From contig WTPW01000190.1 in assembly GCA_009809945.1 (NCBI GenBank), forward strand, positions 456,952-520,951: a DNA stretch of 64,000 nt, read 5' to 3'. The DNA comes from Gigaspora margarita (Eukaryota > Glomeromycota > Glomeromycetes > Diversisporales > Gigasporaceae). Shown here piece after piece: positions 20,801-31,444 of the stretch. The notes below the pieces were generated by a model. The model worked only from the letters and a program-made list of their open reading frames with translations. It did no database searches and was not told where the DNA came from. The stretch's first letter is position 1; every line of letters starts with the position of its first letter. A program made the translations under genes and the position numbers.

Positions 20801-23800
20801 CTATAAATTATATGCATTTTCAAAATCAAATTTATCTAAAGGAGGACTATTCATAACTATCATTAAATGAGAATTAAGTGTACTTAATTTCATTTGTTTA
20901 CGAAGCTTTGTCTTAATTAAATTTTTGTTGAGAAAATACACACTCAACATTTCCATTTGAATCAGGAACTATTAATGCTAAATGAATAATTTGGGTTAAA
21001 TTAGGGTATTGAGTAATAAATTGAGTAGTATGAAAAGTAAACTCCCATCCTTCAACAAATTGAAAAGTTGTAAAATTGCACAAAATTAATTTAGTGAATC
21101 TCCATTCTTTAATAAGCTCATATTTATTGATAATAGTTAAAAATACTTGACCATTTTCAATTTTATCTTCTCCATAATATTCTGCAAGATACTTAATTTC
21201 TTCTTCTCCAGAAGTACTCATCTGTTGTATTGTTGTTGGAACTTGTTTAAAATCAAAAATACACATAGAATTATATAGGGTTATATTAGGAAATCGAGAT
21301 TGCAAATTAATTATCATTGCTTTAGCAAATTCTTTGACAAAATTAGGAATTATATCAATTGAATTCTGTGTGCAATAATCACGTAAGTGTGTTCCCAATG
21401 TTGGATCAATATTTTCATCAGGATATCCAATAAACTCAATGGTAATAGAATTGATTGTTTTATTTAACTCTTGGTGAACATCTGAAAGAGCTACATAGTC
21501 TGATTGAAATACTTTACATAATGCTGATATTATTGATAAAATATCTGCAAAAAACTTTGTTGCTAAAATAAAATCAGCATCTAGTTCCTCTAATAAATTT
21601 TGTGCACATAACTTTGCTTTGGTTGTAGAAGTATTTACTGCATCAGTTTGAAGTGCATCAATTACAGAAAAAATTATTTGATATAAATTTGATACAGCAT
21701 TTGATAAAGATAACCATCGATTTGATACAACTTGTAAAATTGATAGTTCAGGAGTTTCATTATCTTGTGCTTGAATTAGTTGAAGATTTTGCTATTGGCT
21801 ATGAGAATTAGCAAAATATGCATAAAGTTCTTTAATAGTAATTTCATAATCAAGAAAATATGGTACATCCTTTGCTGAATCTTTTCCTGCCAAAGCTAAT
21901 TGATGAGCAATACAATGACAATTATTCATAAAAGGATTTAACTTTTTAAGCTTGGCAGAAACACTATTTCAAATTTCTTAAATATATGTAAAATAAATTA
22001 AAAAATATAATTTACAAATAATTAAAAATTAATAATACTAACCTATCATTTTACTATCGCCATCACTTCCAAAATGTAATAATTTTAAAGGTTCTGACAT
22101 TTTTGCTAAAAAAAATTATTCAAATTATTCATAATACCCATTGCATTAACTTCTTCTAATTCAATTAATCCAAGATATCAAAGCATTGGAATATTATTTG
22201 CTATATGTTTGCTTACAATTGCACAAGTTTTATCATATGTAATTGTATTACTTTCATTAATTAACAAACTCAAAGCTGTTGATTTTTTTAATTCTTCTAA
22301 AACTGACTTTTCAATTGCTATTGCAATTGTATATAAAAACATATTTCCAGAAACAGGATTGGTATATTCTGCATAATTTGAACTTTTTAAAAAATCTGAA
22401 CTTAATTTTTCTTTCTTTGGTCCAAAAAATGGTGGTGCCAAAGTTTGAACTTCACTATCATATATTAATTCGGTCTGATTCTTAAAATTTATATTCATCA
22501 AATTAACAATATCTGGGTAGGGATGTTAATGGTGTATAATACTCCAGAGTAACTTAGAAGTATAAGCTACTCCATACCAGAGTGATTTAGGTATCACTCT
22601 ACTCCGGTTTATTAAGATATACCTAAAAGAATAAATCACTCTAGAGTAATACTATTAATGTACAATAATTTATACTCTGGAGCCACTATTATATCATCTG
22701 TAAAGTGGTTTATACACTGGAATAACTGTTATATAAATATAAAATCCTATACTATAAAAAAAAAACCTAACATGAAGTTGCACAAACTGATTACACAAAG
22801 CATTTCTTATTTATATGCTAATTAGAAAACAGTTTTATTGCAGTTTGTATGATTAAATAGCTTATAATAAATTGGCTATCTTTAGCAATCACCATTTAAT
22901 CATAAAAAAATCAATTATAGGGTTACAAAATTGTGCAATAATACTATGCTTAACATTGATATGTTCGTACTTTAACATCCTATTAAATTTATAATAGTCA
23001 AATATACAGGCTGCTAATGCAATTAGTTCACTACTTACTCAACATCACATAGAGTTAAGGTTGGCATTTAATTAATTGTGGTATATATTTTTTACTCGGT
23101 GTGATGTCAAATAGAAGAAACAACTTTTGGACTTGTATGTACATTATTCCGGTTATACTTTAACTAGAAACATGGCTTAAGTGCAACTTATAATATTGAT
23201 AATTGGAAGATGTAATGTTTTTATAATCAATGAAAAACAAACAAAATTAAGCACATAGATTTTTTTAATTACAAACCAAGCAATTTAATTGGATTTGTAC
23301 ATTTAAAATTTAGATTTACTCTGGATTATACACTGGATTATACTTTGGGTTATACTTCAGAGTATGCCCCGACTTATATATTTGGCATATAATAGATTAA
23401 TACTTCAGTGTTTAATTATAGAGTTTGCTCTGAGGTGGTGTACTCAGTGTGGTGTGGTTTTGGGTATTACTCTAGTAGAGTATGCTCCACACCACCCTGG
23501 AGCACTCCATTAACATCCCTATATCTGGGTAAGCAAAAATTAGAAGATGCTTTTGAGCACATAAATATACATATTGCATCTTTGAAATAATTTCTAATTT
23601 ATTATAATCAGCTTGAATAGAAAACCCAGTAAACAAATCCATTTGATTAGCAGGTTGGTTAAAAGTTTTCATAGCATTAATATGATTACTTATTTTTATA
23701 TGTTGTTTAAGATAAACTTTTCAAAAAGTACTACAACCTTTTACAAAAATATTATCAGCAGTTGGATGCTTTTTGCACCAATGACAGAATAAAAAAGGCT

Positions 23801-23998
23801 TTCTATCAATCTATTTATGGAAATTGGTTTGGCCATTCTGGATTCCAATCTGTTCTTTCATGCTTCTTGTCTTTAGATTTTTTTTTAAAGTTTCTTTAAA
23901 TTGTAGTCTGGAAGAAGATTGGTCATTTTCATATGCATTATCTTTACATTTTTGGTTTAAAAAAAAGCTTCTTCACCACAAATAACAAATTTATCCAT
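20801..23998 (-). pseudogene. hAT-type transposase pseudogene (TTF-type zinc finger, ZNF862/KIAA1586-like)
   Basis: Reading from an ATG at 23998, a degraded N-terminus leads to a C2H2-like TTF zinc finger (FCHWCKKHPT...KQHIKISNH, about 23820-23690). The frame resumes across the inserted hAT element (22518-23521) with ALSLLINESNT and KTCAIVSKHIANN. It continues through FGSDGDSKMI, NNCHCIAHQLALAGKDSAKD and IDALQTD to the C-terminal dimerisation region (YPNLTQIIHLALIV, ECVFSQQKFN). A 66-bp intron with GTTAGT and AG fits at 22042-21977. Lesions: TGA at 22178-22180 and 21969-21971, both where relatives are expected to have Arg; TAG at 21792-21794; a frameshift at about 20915, after which 35 or so plausible residues follow to a stop at 20801; and several lesions near the N-terminus. 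Non-functional. Confidence 0.85.
22518..23521. mobile_element. Non-autonomous hAT element (1.0 kb) inside the transposase gene
   Basis: Ends TAGGGATGTTAATGG on both sides (right complemented). Exact 8-bp duplication TATCTGGG (22510-22517 and 23522-23529). Subterminal regions are dense in ACTCC/GAGT words such as TACTCCAGAGT and CTCTGGAG. No coding sequence. Removing it and one duplication rejoins the transposase reading frame region, so it inserted after that gene existed. Confidence 0.92.
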
Positions 23999-24919
23999 AA
24001 TATGTGTATAAAAAGCCTAATCTAACAAGTTATTAACTTGAGCAAATTTAATTTTATAGATAAATTGTATGTTTTTTAAATAGTACTCGTTGACAATTTT
24101 TATAAATAATAAAAATTATTATTATAAATTTATAAAATATGAAATTATATTAGTACTGCCAAGGAAAAACCTGTTATTAGCCTTTTAATTGTATTTGCAC
24201 TAAATAACTAAAGGCTCAATGACAGATTTTCTTTTGCTAGTACATATATATTGCATAAATTACTTACCAAGATTAGTTTAAATATTTATTGATAACTTAT
24301 GTATATCACTTTTATTAATTAATCGTTCAACATGATTTAATCAAGATTTATATACAATTACTGTTATTGTTACTTTTATATTGCTATTATTACAATTGAC
24401 TAAAAATAAAGTATTTCATTTTTATATAATAATAAATATCTTACGCCTATTTTAACTAATTAATAATTAATTTATACATTCATTAAGATTATCTATCTAG
24501 CAGTTCATTGATAATAAATTAATACTTTCTGTCTAGTATCGCAAGTTTTTTGATTTTTTTAATTATGCAACACAATATTAAAAAAATCTTGCCGCTAATA
24601 TCAGTGCAATTTATAATTTCTGTTTTTTTTTTTAGTTTCGTTTGCATCTCTAAACCTAATACTAGTCATATTTTTGCTTATTCTAAATAATATCTTCAAT
24701 CTAGTTCTATACTGATTACATAATCATATTATTTATTAGAGAAAATAGGATTGAATATTTACTAATGCACAATTTTAGAACAAATTATAACTGTAGCGAT
24801 GAGCTTTTACTTTCATAATATTTGATAATCAAGTCAATTTTGATTACAATCCTGTCAAATACAGTAAAGGCCCAAATCCAGAATACGTATGCACGTATGT
24901 ATGTATAACATATATTGTA

Positions 24920-25309
24920 AGGGCAGTGACAGATATTATGTAATATCCTAGAGAGGGTCAAAAAAAAATTTTACATAAGACTAATTATACAATTTGATTG
25001 GCTAATTGGTCTTATGTGGAGGGAGGGGGTAGCTTTCTGATAAAATGATATTATGTAATATCTGTCATGGCCAGTGTCTAAAATTCAAATTTGTTTTATG
25101 TTCTCAAAAAGAACATTTTTAATTTCTTAATGTTTTTAGTAAAATTTTAATGTTCTTTATATAGGGGAATTAAAATTTTTTTAATATTAAAAGAATTTTT
25201 TGAATGTTCTCAAATAGAGAACATATTTTAATAATTTATGTTCTCAAAAATTGTATAATGTTCTTTGAGAACACTGAGAACATTAAATTTTAAACACTGG
25301 TCATGGCCC
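24920..25309. mobile_element. TA-flanked MITE split by a hAT MITE
   Basis: Left AGGGCAGTGACAGATATTAT; right (skipping the insertion, complemented) GGGCCATGACAGATATTACA. TA at 24918-24919 and 25310-25311. The interior hairpin ACATAAGACTAATT...AATTGGTCTTATGT is intact. It is interrupted at 25072-25299. Confidence 0.75.
25072..25299. mobile_element. 228-bp hAT MITE, CAGTGTTTAAAATT ends, GAGAAC motif
   Basis: Ends CAGTGTCTAAAATT and, complemented, CAGTGTTTAAAATT. The exact duplication GTCATGGC lies at 25064-25071 and 25300-25307. Eight or so GTTCTC/GAGAAC motifs fill it. Same ends as the 5.1-kb element it lies in, but a different internal motif. Confidence 0.92.
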
Positions 25310-25811
25310 TAATGATCACTTCTGCATTTGTATAATTTTTTAAGCTATCATATATCTTTCATAATTGTATTGCCATAGCCATGTTAATCTTACCTTTCTA
25401 GTATTAGGCATTATTATATATTTTTAGTAGCTTCTCGGTGGCCTAATGATATGGATGTTATTAAAGGAGCATAGTTATCAATAAATTTTTTAATAAGTGC
25501 CTGCAGATTTATCTAATATTTAACCTGCAGAACAAAAAATTTCTTTATTATACGGAAATTCTACAGAACTTTTTTTTGTATATTTCAGAATCTGCATATA
25601 TCCTTAAAAAAAAATTGCAGATTAAATTTTTAGTCTGTGCTCCATAGATTCCACAGATCAATTTTAAACACTAACTGTACTATACACATGTACTGTATGC
25701 TAAAATTTTTGCCAACCAATCAGATGCTAGAAAAAACTATACTTACAATACATATTGTACGTACTTTAAGCCCCAAAAAAATTTATTGAATTAGATTTTT
25801 TTTTGCATTTT

Positions 25812-26412
25812 ACAACTAAGACCTTGTCTCGATTCTTTATTAAGTTGTTATGGACATAATATTTGTTAAATGAATGAGGATACAACTAGCCACACATCAC
25901 TTTTGGTGCCTAATTTAAGTAGTTCACCTGAAGGTTCTATACTAGCTGCCATACCTACAACCCAACTACGGAAGTTGCCTATTTAAACCCTCTGGTTCAC
26001 GGTCCTCCTATTACTACCTGACGCACTATATATATGTTGATATTGTAGGACCCAACCCCTTTTTGTGAATGTTTGACTCGGACTACTTTATCCATGGCCT
26101 AGAGTTGGCTAGATAGGACATAAGTCATACTAGTTTTATCTTGTCCAAGTTTTAACCCTGAACTTTCTGTACTCACCTAACTGAAAACGGCCAAGGTCCA
26201 CTAGAAAACGCTGCCAGAAGTTCATGACATGATCTTCACTATGTCTTGTAACTTTAGTTACCCAAATTGTAGATCCAAACTAACAGGTTCGGCCTAGCAG
26301 AGTTTGTGACACCAATTATTAAAATTTGCATTCGCTATCCACAGGACTTGAACTGCTAATCTTTTAATTTGCGACCTCGAAGCATAACCACTATGCTATC
26401 GGACCTGAGGTC
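25812..26412 (-). mobile_element. tRNA-derived SINE (0.6 kb)
   Basis: On the minus strand it starts with a tRNA-like head: AGGTCCGATAGCATAGTGG (A box) and AGCAGTTCAAGTCC (B box), within 26410-26330. The body is ~500 bp and more GC-rich than its surroundings. It is flanked by a long direct repeat, TTATTGAATTAGATTTTT...GCATTT (25783-25811 and 26413-26436; the left copy has extra T). Blocks B (about 45543) and C (about 51603) have the single, uninterrupted target. No coding sequence. Confidence 0.9.
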
Positions 26413-27172
26413 TTATTGAATTAGATTTTTGCATTTAAAAAGGTTTTAAGTTTGACAATTTTAATTCCATAGTTAGATGTATACGTTGATATGTGTACAT
26501 ATATATGTATATACTAAAAATACATGATTAATTAAATAAACGATTTGCTCTTAGATCATTCTTAATTATTTCTATGTTTCTATATTTATATGATGCATTC
26601 TTAAGAGGATTTTATAATATATACTAAATATATGCCAAACTTTATAAAAAACCATATCTCAAGTAAATAATATAATACCAATCAAGGGTAAAGAAATGTC
26701 TAAATTAACATTATAACTATGACAATCTTCTATTTATCATTTTTAAAAACCAACTTTCGCGTTTTATACATTTACATATTTTTGATATTATTAACTAAGA
26801 TAATATAAATTCTATTATACTACAAAAATTAATAAAAATTAGAACCCAGAATTATTAAATTCGATTATAATGCAAATATATTGCATATTACTTATGTCAT
26901 ATTAATTCTTATAATAAATAAAATAAGTAAAGCTTTTGAATATTTAATTTTAAACAAATCTTTTTCAATTTTTTCATTATTAATTTCTTAATATGGAATG
27001 ATACAACTTTCTGGCTTATAAAATCTTTGATCAAATATTAAACTTTTATTCATCAAAGGAAAAATAAACATTCTTTAATGGATCAAATAAATATAATTAA
27101 TGTTTAACTCACTTAAAAATCCAAGTGTTTCACATAACATAGATTTTAAAAATTGGGTTAACTCATAATTTT

Positions 27173-27892
27173 AAACAAAATAACTACTTATTACCAATAG
27201 TAATTATCACCAATTTAGTATTTAGGGTTAGAGTGCAGTTTTAAAAATTTTCTGTTTTTTATATAATATAATGTAGATTAGTTATTAGGTCCCAAGTTTA
27301 GTTCTTGTAAGGTTTTTAGGAGTCCTGGATATTTTTACTTAGAGTATCCAATCTCATTTACTTAGCAGTCATACGATTTGTCACATCTAAAATTTTATCA
27401 TATGATTTTCATATACGCAAATGATAAATTACCTTTTAAAATTTTTCTGATACCTTAGCTTTAACACACAATACTTCTTAAGACAAACTTGTAGCTAAAG
27501 TTTTTACAAAACAGAAAATATAAAAAAAAATAAAAAATAAGCTGTTTCATATAAAGTAATATAGCTTTGAAAGTATGCAATTATTTTGCTTTTTTTCACT
27601 TGATTCTTCTCTAATTTGCAAAAACCTGGTAGAAAAAGTAGATTTAAGATGCACTAAAGTGAGAGCTTTCGCCAAAATGCATCTATGAAGTGCTAGTTCA
27701 TTATGAATATAATGATAAAAATTGTGAAAACCTGTTTTATGAATAGGTAGATCATATTAATTCAACTTTTTTTTTTATAAAATTTACTTTTTTTCATTTC
27801 CAGCATTTATCCATAAAGACTATTATTTTTCTAGGAACAGGCACCTTAAGAACACTGTATTACCTTGGATTTTTGATTTTTTTAGATGCCAA
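27173..27892. other. AT-rich intergenic DNA
   Basis: No gene or delimitable repeat recognised. Confidence 0.5.
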
Positions 27893-28229
27893 AACTTAGG
27901 TGGCAATTATTTCACCAACAATCACTTTATTGACATAACATTTTACCAAAAATTATTCACCAACAAGTTCATTTTACCAATAGTTTATTTTACTGAAGCT
28001 CATTTCACTGACAAAGTAATTCTGGTCATTGTCATTAGGGTCAGAGTAGGGTCAGGGTAAAATTAGGGTTAAAGTTAGTGTGCTTTTTAAAAAAAACTTG
28101 TTAGTGAAATGAGCTTTGGTGAAACAAACTGTCAGTAAAATGAACTTGTTAGAGAATACATCCGCAAATTTTATATATAGATATTAATCGATATATAACA
28201 CTTAATCATTTTATATCAATTATAAAATA

Positions 28230-28548
28230 CCATATATGTCTGAAAATAAGCTACCTTTTTTGGCCAAAAAATTACACAAAAAAATGTAGGGTAGCTTATT
28301 TTCGAAATATAGAGTTTTTTAGAAAAATTAAAAAACGTACTAATAAAAAGTTATGCAAATGTCACCAAATTTTTACTGTAAGTGTATTTTGATGGTTTGA
28401 ATAAGTTTAATTAATGGCACTTTTGAGGTTTACTTAGTAAAATTTAGACTTTTATATGTAGCAACTGCTAACGGATTTTTTAAGATTTTTGAAAAAAATC
28501 AGGGGGGTAGCTTATTTTAGGCACTAGCTTATTTTCGAACATATACGG
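28230..28548. mobile_element. Mariner-type MITE, TGAAAATAAGC family (319 bp)
   Basis: Left CCATATATGTCTGAAAATAA; right complemented CCGTATATGTTCGAAAATAA; TA at 28228-28229 and 28549-28550. Internally collinear with the 8320-8633 copy (CTACTTTTTGGCCAAAAA-like, ACTAATAAAAAGTT, GTAGCAACTG). The second copy of the host element near 63660 lacks it. Confidence 0.85.
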
Positions 28549-28724
28549 TATCATTATATATCGATTAATTGGATAAAAATCGATATATATCTAAATCGAT
28601 ATATATCATTTTTTTATATTAAATCGTTATATATCTATAAATCGATTATAATCGAAATTATTTGAAACGATATATAATAATTAACAGATCTTTAACGATT
28701 ACATAATGTTTTGACCGTCACTGG

Positions 28725-28938
28725 NNNNNNNNNNNNNNNNNNNNNNNNNNNNNNNNNNNNNNNNNNNNNNNNNNNNNNNNNNNNNNNNNNNNNNNNNNNN
28801 NNNNNNNNNNNNNNNNNNNNNNNNNNNNNNNNNNNNNNNNNNNNNNNNNNNNNNNNNNNNNNNNNNNNNNNNNNNNNNNNNNNNNNNNNNNNNNNNNNNN
28901 NNNNNNNNNNNNNNNNNNNNNNNNNNNNNNNNNNNNNN
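28725..28938. other. Assembly gap (214 N)
   Basis: Run of N inside the ATCGATATATA-rich part of the large inverted-repeat element; palindromic AT repeats probably defeated assembly. Confidence 0.99.
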
Positions 28939-29510
28939 TTTTTTTTTTAATATTTCAAATATATTCGAAATATTTTAGGACTAGGCTGGATCTGTAGATC
29001 TGTATCCTAAATCATACCAAGGACGCGTTTAATTAATATTTTCAAAATCTTTCGATTTGTTTCGAAATGTTTTGATGATCATAGTACAAGATCAGATTAG
29101 ATCTTTGTTTATTTTTTTTGTTTATAATTTAGATCTTCTATCACTTTTACATTGTTTTTTCATTTTTGCTTTGTTTTTTTTGTTACGTTTCGTTTCATTT
29201 AGTATCATTTTTTTTCTTTTATTTATTATTATTTTTAATTTTTTTTTTTATTTCTACAAAAAAACACTTTTTGGTATGAAATATAGAGACTTTCTGACAC
29301 TTTGCGCAAGGCAACACATTGGTGTTGTTCTAGTTAGTATCATCGCTAGTGTTGTAGTAGATGTCATCATTGGTGTTATCGTTGGAATTGTCGCTAGCTT
29401 GTGTCGTTGGTGTTCTTGTGGAATAGCTTTACGTGCCTCTTGGTATTCTTGTAGATGGTATTGCGTAGATTTTTAGTGTTCTTGTAGGTGGTCCATTTGT
29501 TTTTTTTCTC

Positions 29511-29605
29511 TTGCGTTCGTATAGAGTGGTCTTGCTCATTTCTCTTGCATTTGTATAGGGTGGTCTTGCTCATTCTCTTGTGTTCGTACGGGGTCATATG
29601 GGTAA
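29511..29605. repeat. Tandem repeat, about 40-bp unit, 2.5 copies
   Basis: CTCTTGCGTTCGTATAGAGT, GGTCTTGCTCATTT and close variants repeat. It lies in a T/G-skewed stretch (29330-29640) whose frames on both strands are low-complexity, so I call no gene. Confidence 0.7.
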
Positions 29606-29729
29606 TTTTTCTTGTTCTTCTTGTGTTTGTACAGGTGGTATAACACTAACACTTCTAAGAATAGTTTTTTTATTTTTTTTACAAAATAGTGAAAATAAGC
29701 GAATATAAGCGAATAGAAGCAAATAGAAG

Positions 29730-30020
29730 CAAATATAATGGAGATTTGGGGTTTTGTTTTTATTTTTATTCAGTTTGCTTATATTCTGTTGTTTCTTTTT
29801 ACTTATTTCTTTAATTTTTATTTTTTTATTATTCCAGTACATTGCGAAAACCTTCAATGATTTCTAAATTATAAGAAACGAACTCTTACTTTAGGAAAAT
29901 AGAGATTTGGAGCTTTGTTTTTTTTTATTTAGTTTGCTTACGTTTTTGTTTTTGTTTGTTTTTCTTTTTTTTTACTTATTTTTTTAATTTTATTTTATTT
30001 ATTCCTGACTTTTTTCAAAA
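29730..30020. repeat. Direct repeat of about 165-bp spacing, T-rich
   Basis: GAGATTTGGGG(TT)TTTGTTT ... CAGTTTGCTTA ... ACTTATTTCTTTAATTTT at 29740-29830 is repeated at 29892-30000 as GAGATTTGGAGCTTTGTTT ... TAGTTTGCTTA ... ACTTATTTTTTTAATTTT. Flanked by AAGCGAATA words. Confidence 0.6.
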
Positions 30021-30419
30021 CTTTGCAAGAAAACGATCTGACTTTTCTGGTACTTGCAAGAACAACAACTCTAACTTCTCTGACACTTTGCAAGAAGTAG
30101 TGAATATAAGCGATGAAGTGCGAAAGTAGTTAAAAATTATTACTATTTTTTCATTTTTGTTTTTTTTTGTTATTTTTTTTCAGGAGTTTTTTTTTGGTTT
30201 TTCGTTTTTTTTTATAATAATATATAATAAAAATATGTAATATAATATAATATATAATAATAATAAAGAAATAATTTTTATATTAAATTGCAAAAACTTG
30301 CAAATATTGATTATTTAATTTAAACTATAATATTTAATAATAATAAATAAAAAAATAAAATTTATAATAAATTGCGAAACCTTGCGAGCATGATTATGTG
30401 AATATAATAATTATTAATT

Positions 30420-30640
30420 GATATCATATTAGATATATATCGATTACTATCACTATTGATAATAATCGGCAGGGGTGTTGATTATCGATATATATTTGGT
30501 TAATCGATATATATCTAGTAGATATATATCGATTAACCGGATATATATCGATTACTATCACTATCAATAATAATCGGCAGGGGTGTTGATCATCGATATA
30601 TATCTTATCAGTTAGTAATCGATATATATCTATATATAAA
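30420..30640. repeat. ATCGATATATA-rich repeat, about 115-bp unit
   Basis: TATCGATTACTATCACTAT...AATCGGCAGGGGTGTTGAT occurs twice (about 30438 and 30548), separated by runs of ATATATATCGATTAA. It mirrors the 28180-28700 stretch at the other end of the element. Confidence 0.75.
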
Positions 30641-30892
30641 ATTTGCTGATGTATTTGTCGGTGAAATGTTATATCAGTCAAGTGATTGTTGGTGAAATAA
30701 TATGGACCCCAAAACTTTAATACACTTACTGTTCATACACAGGTTAAAGAATATGAAAGTATATTTCATGCTAATAATGGTTTCTTTTTTGTAATTATTG
30801 CAATATTTCTGTTAAATATTGAACTATGGGTTTTTTATATATTTTATATAGCAATAGTTTTTTTCATATTTATATAGAACTATTTATATATT

Positions 30893-31444
30893 GCTAGCAG
30901 TTTTAAATCTCCAGTGATTTTATTTACTTTTGCTAAAAAGTCATATGATATACTTATATCCAATCAAAATGTGAGATTTAGAGAGCACATTTTTTGTTTT
31001 TTTTTGTTTTTTTTTTTAAAAATAAGTTTTTTTAGAGAACTTTTTTTTTTAGAGACCATTTTTTTTAGAAAATGCTTTTTTTTTTAGAGAATACATTTTT
31101 TTAAGAAAATACTCTTTTTTTAGAGAGCAGATTTAATATTTTTAGAAAGTGAACTTAAATTTTTTACATGACCAAAATAAGTATCACATGATCATAATAG
31201 TGCATTCTGATTGGTTTAAATTAAAAACATATATGTTCTCATTTTTACAATTTATTAATAAATTGTTAATTTTTAAAAGGCTATTGCTCTATCAGTTTAG
31301 CTATAAATTGAAATCTAAACTACAAATTTTATTCTTTAAAATAAAGAACAAAACCTGTGGATCAGTTTTACATTTTATAAATTTTTAAAAAAGAAATAGT
31401 ATTTTTTGTAAAGCTATTTTTTATAGAGATTTAAATCTGCTGGC
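30893..31444. mobile_element. Possible MITE with T-tract core
   Basis: GCTAGCAGTTTTAAATCTCC at the left is matched by the complement of GAGATTTAAATCTGCTGGC at the right. The core (about 30980-31135) is a T-tract minisatellite with AGAGAACA/AGAGAATAC spacer words. No target duplication found, so this is tentative. Confidence 0.45.

Larger units (their letters stand above)
20596..25673 (-). mobile_element. Decayed autonomous hAT transposon (5.1 kb) carrying its transposase gene
   Basis: Left end CAGTGTTTAAAATTG; right end complemented TAGTGTTTAAAATTG. Flanks ACCGTACT (20588-20595) and ACTGTACT (25674-25681) form an 8-bp duplication with one mismatch, and blocks B and C show the uninterrupted site. 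The left subterminal region repeats TGCGGA/TACGGA; the right repeats the decayed forms CTGCAGA and CACAGA. It encloses a hAT-type transposase pseudogene on the minus strand and has itself been hit by a 1-kb hAT element (22518-23521) and a MITE pair (24920-25309). A 187-bp deletion derivative with the same ends and motif lies at 46431-46617. Confidence 0.85.
16526..27172. other. Duplicated block A (protease gene plus flanks)
   Basis: From ACATATAATGTGTAAATACA at 16526 the sequence matches block B (41189 onward) and block C (46898 onward) through the protease gene, its upstream palindrome and repeat R1. The match stops at 20595, where a 5.1-kb hAT element intervenes, and resumes at 25674. It runs to about 27172 (AACTCATAATTTTAA), where block C also ends its match. 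Block B stops earlier, near 45768. A SINE is inserted at 25812-26412. Confidence 0.8.
27893..30707. mobile_element. Large inverted-repeat element with assembly gap (2.8 kb)
   Basis: The left arm (AATTATTTCACCAACAATCA..., then AATACATCCGCAAATTTTAT) matches the complement of the right arm (ATTATTTCACCAACAATCAC..., AATACATCAGCAAATTTTAT). The left arm has about 190 extra bases rich in TTCACCAA. Next inside both arms are ATCGATATATA repeats. The interior holds GGCTGGATCTGTAGATCTGT at 28983 and T/G-rich low-complexity DNA. A second copy of the core begins at 63605. No transposase seen. The outer boundary is approximate. Confidence 0.6.

Noticed and set aside
26330..26412. Possible functional tRNA gene
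   Set aside because: A and B boxes are present but the stems do not pair properly, and it is the head of a SINE with direct-repeat flanks.
28711..28950. 79-aa frame
   Set aside because: Almost entirely N bases of the assembly gap.
29057..29857. Long frames on both strands in the T/G-skewed region
   Set aside because: Low-complexity translation (F/I/L or K/N/T runs), tandem repeats underneath, no family features.
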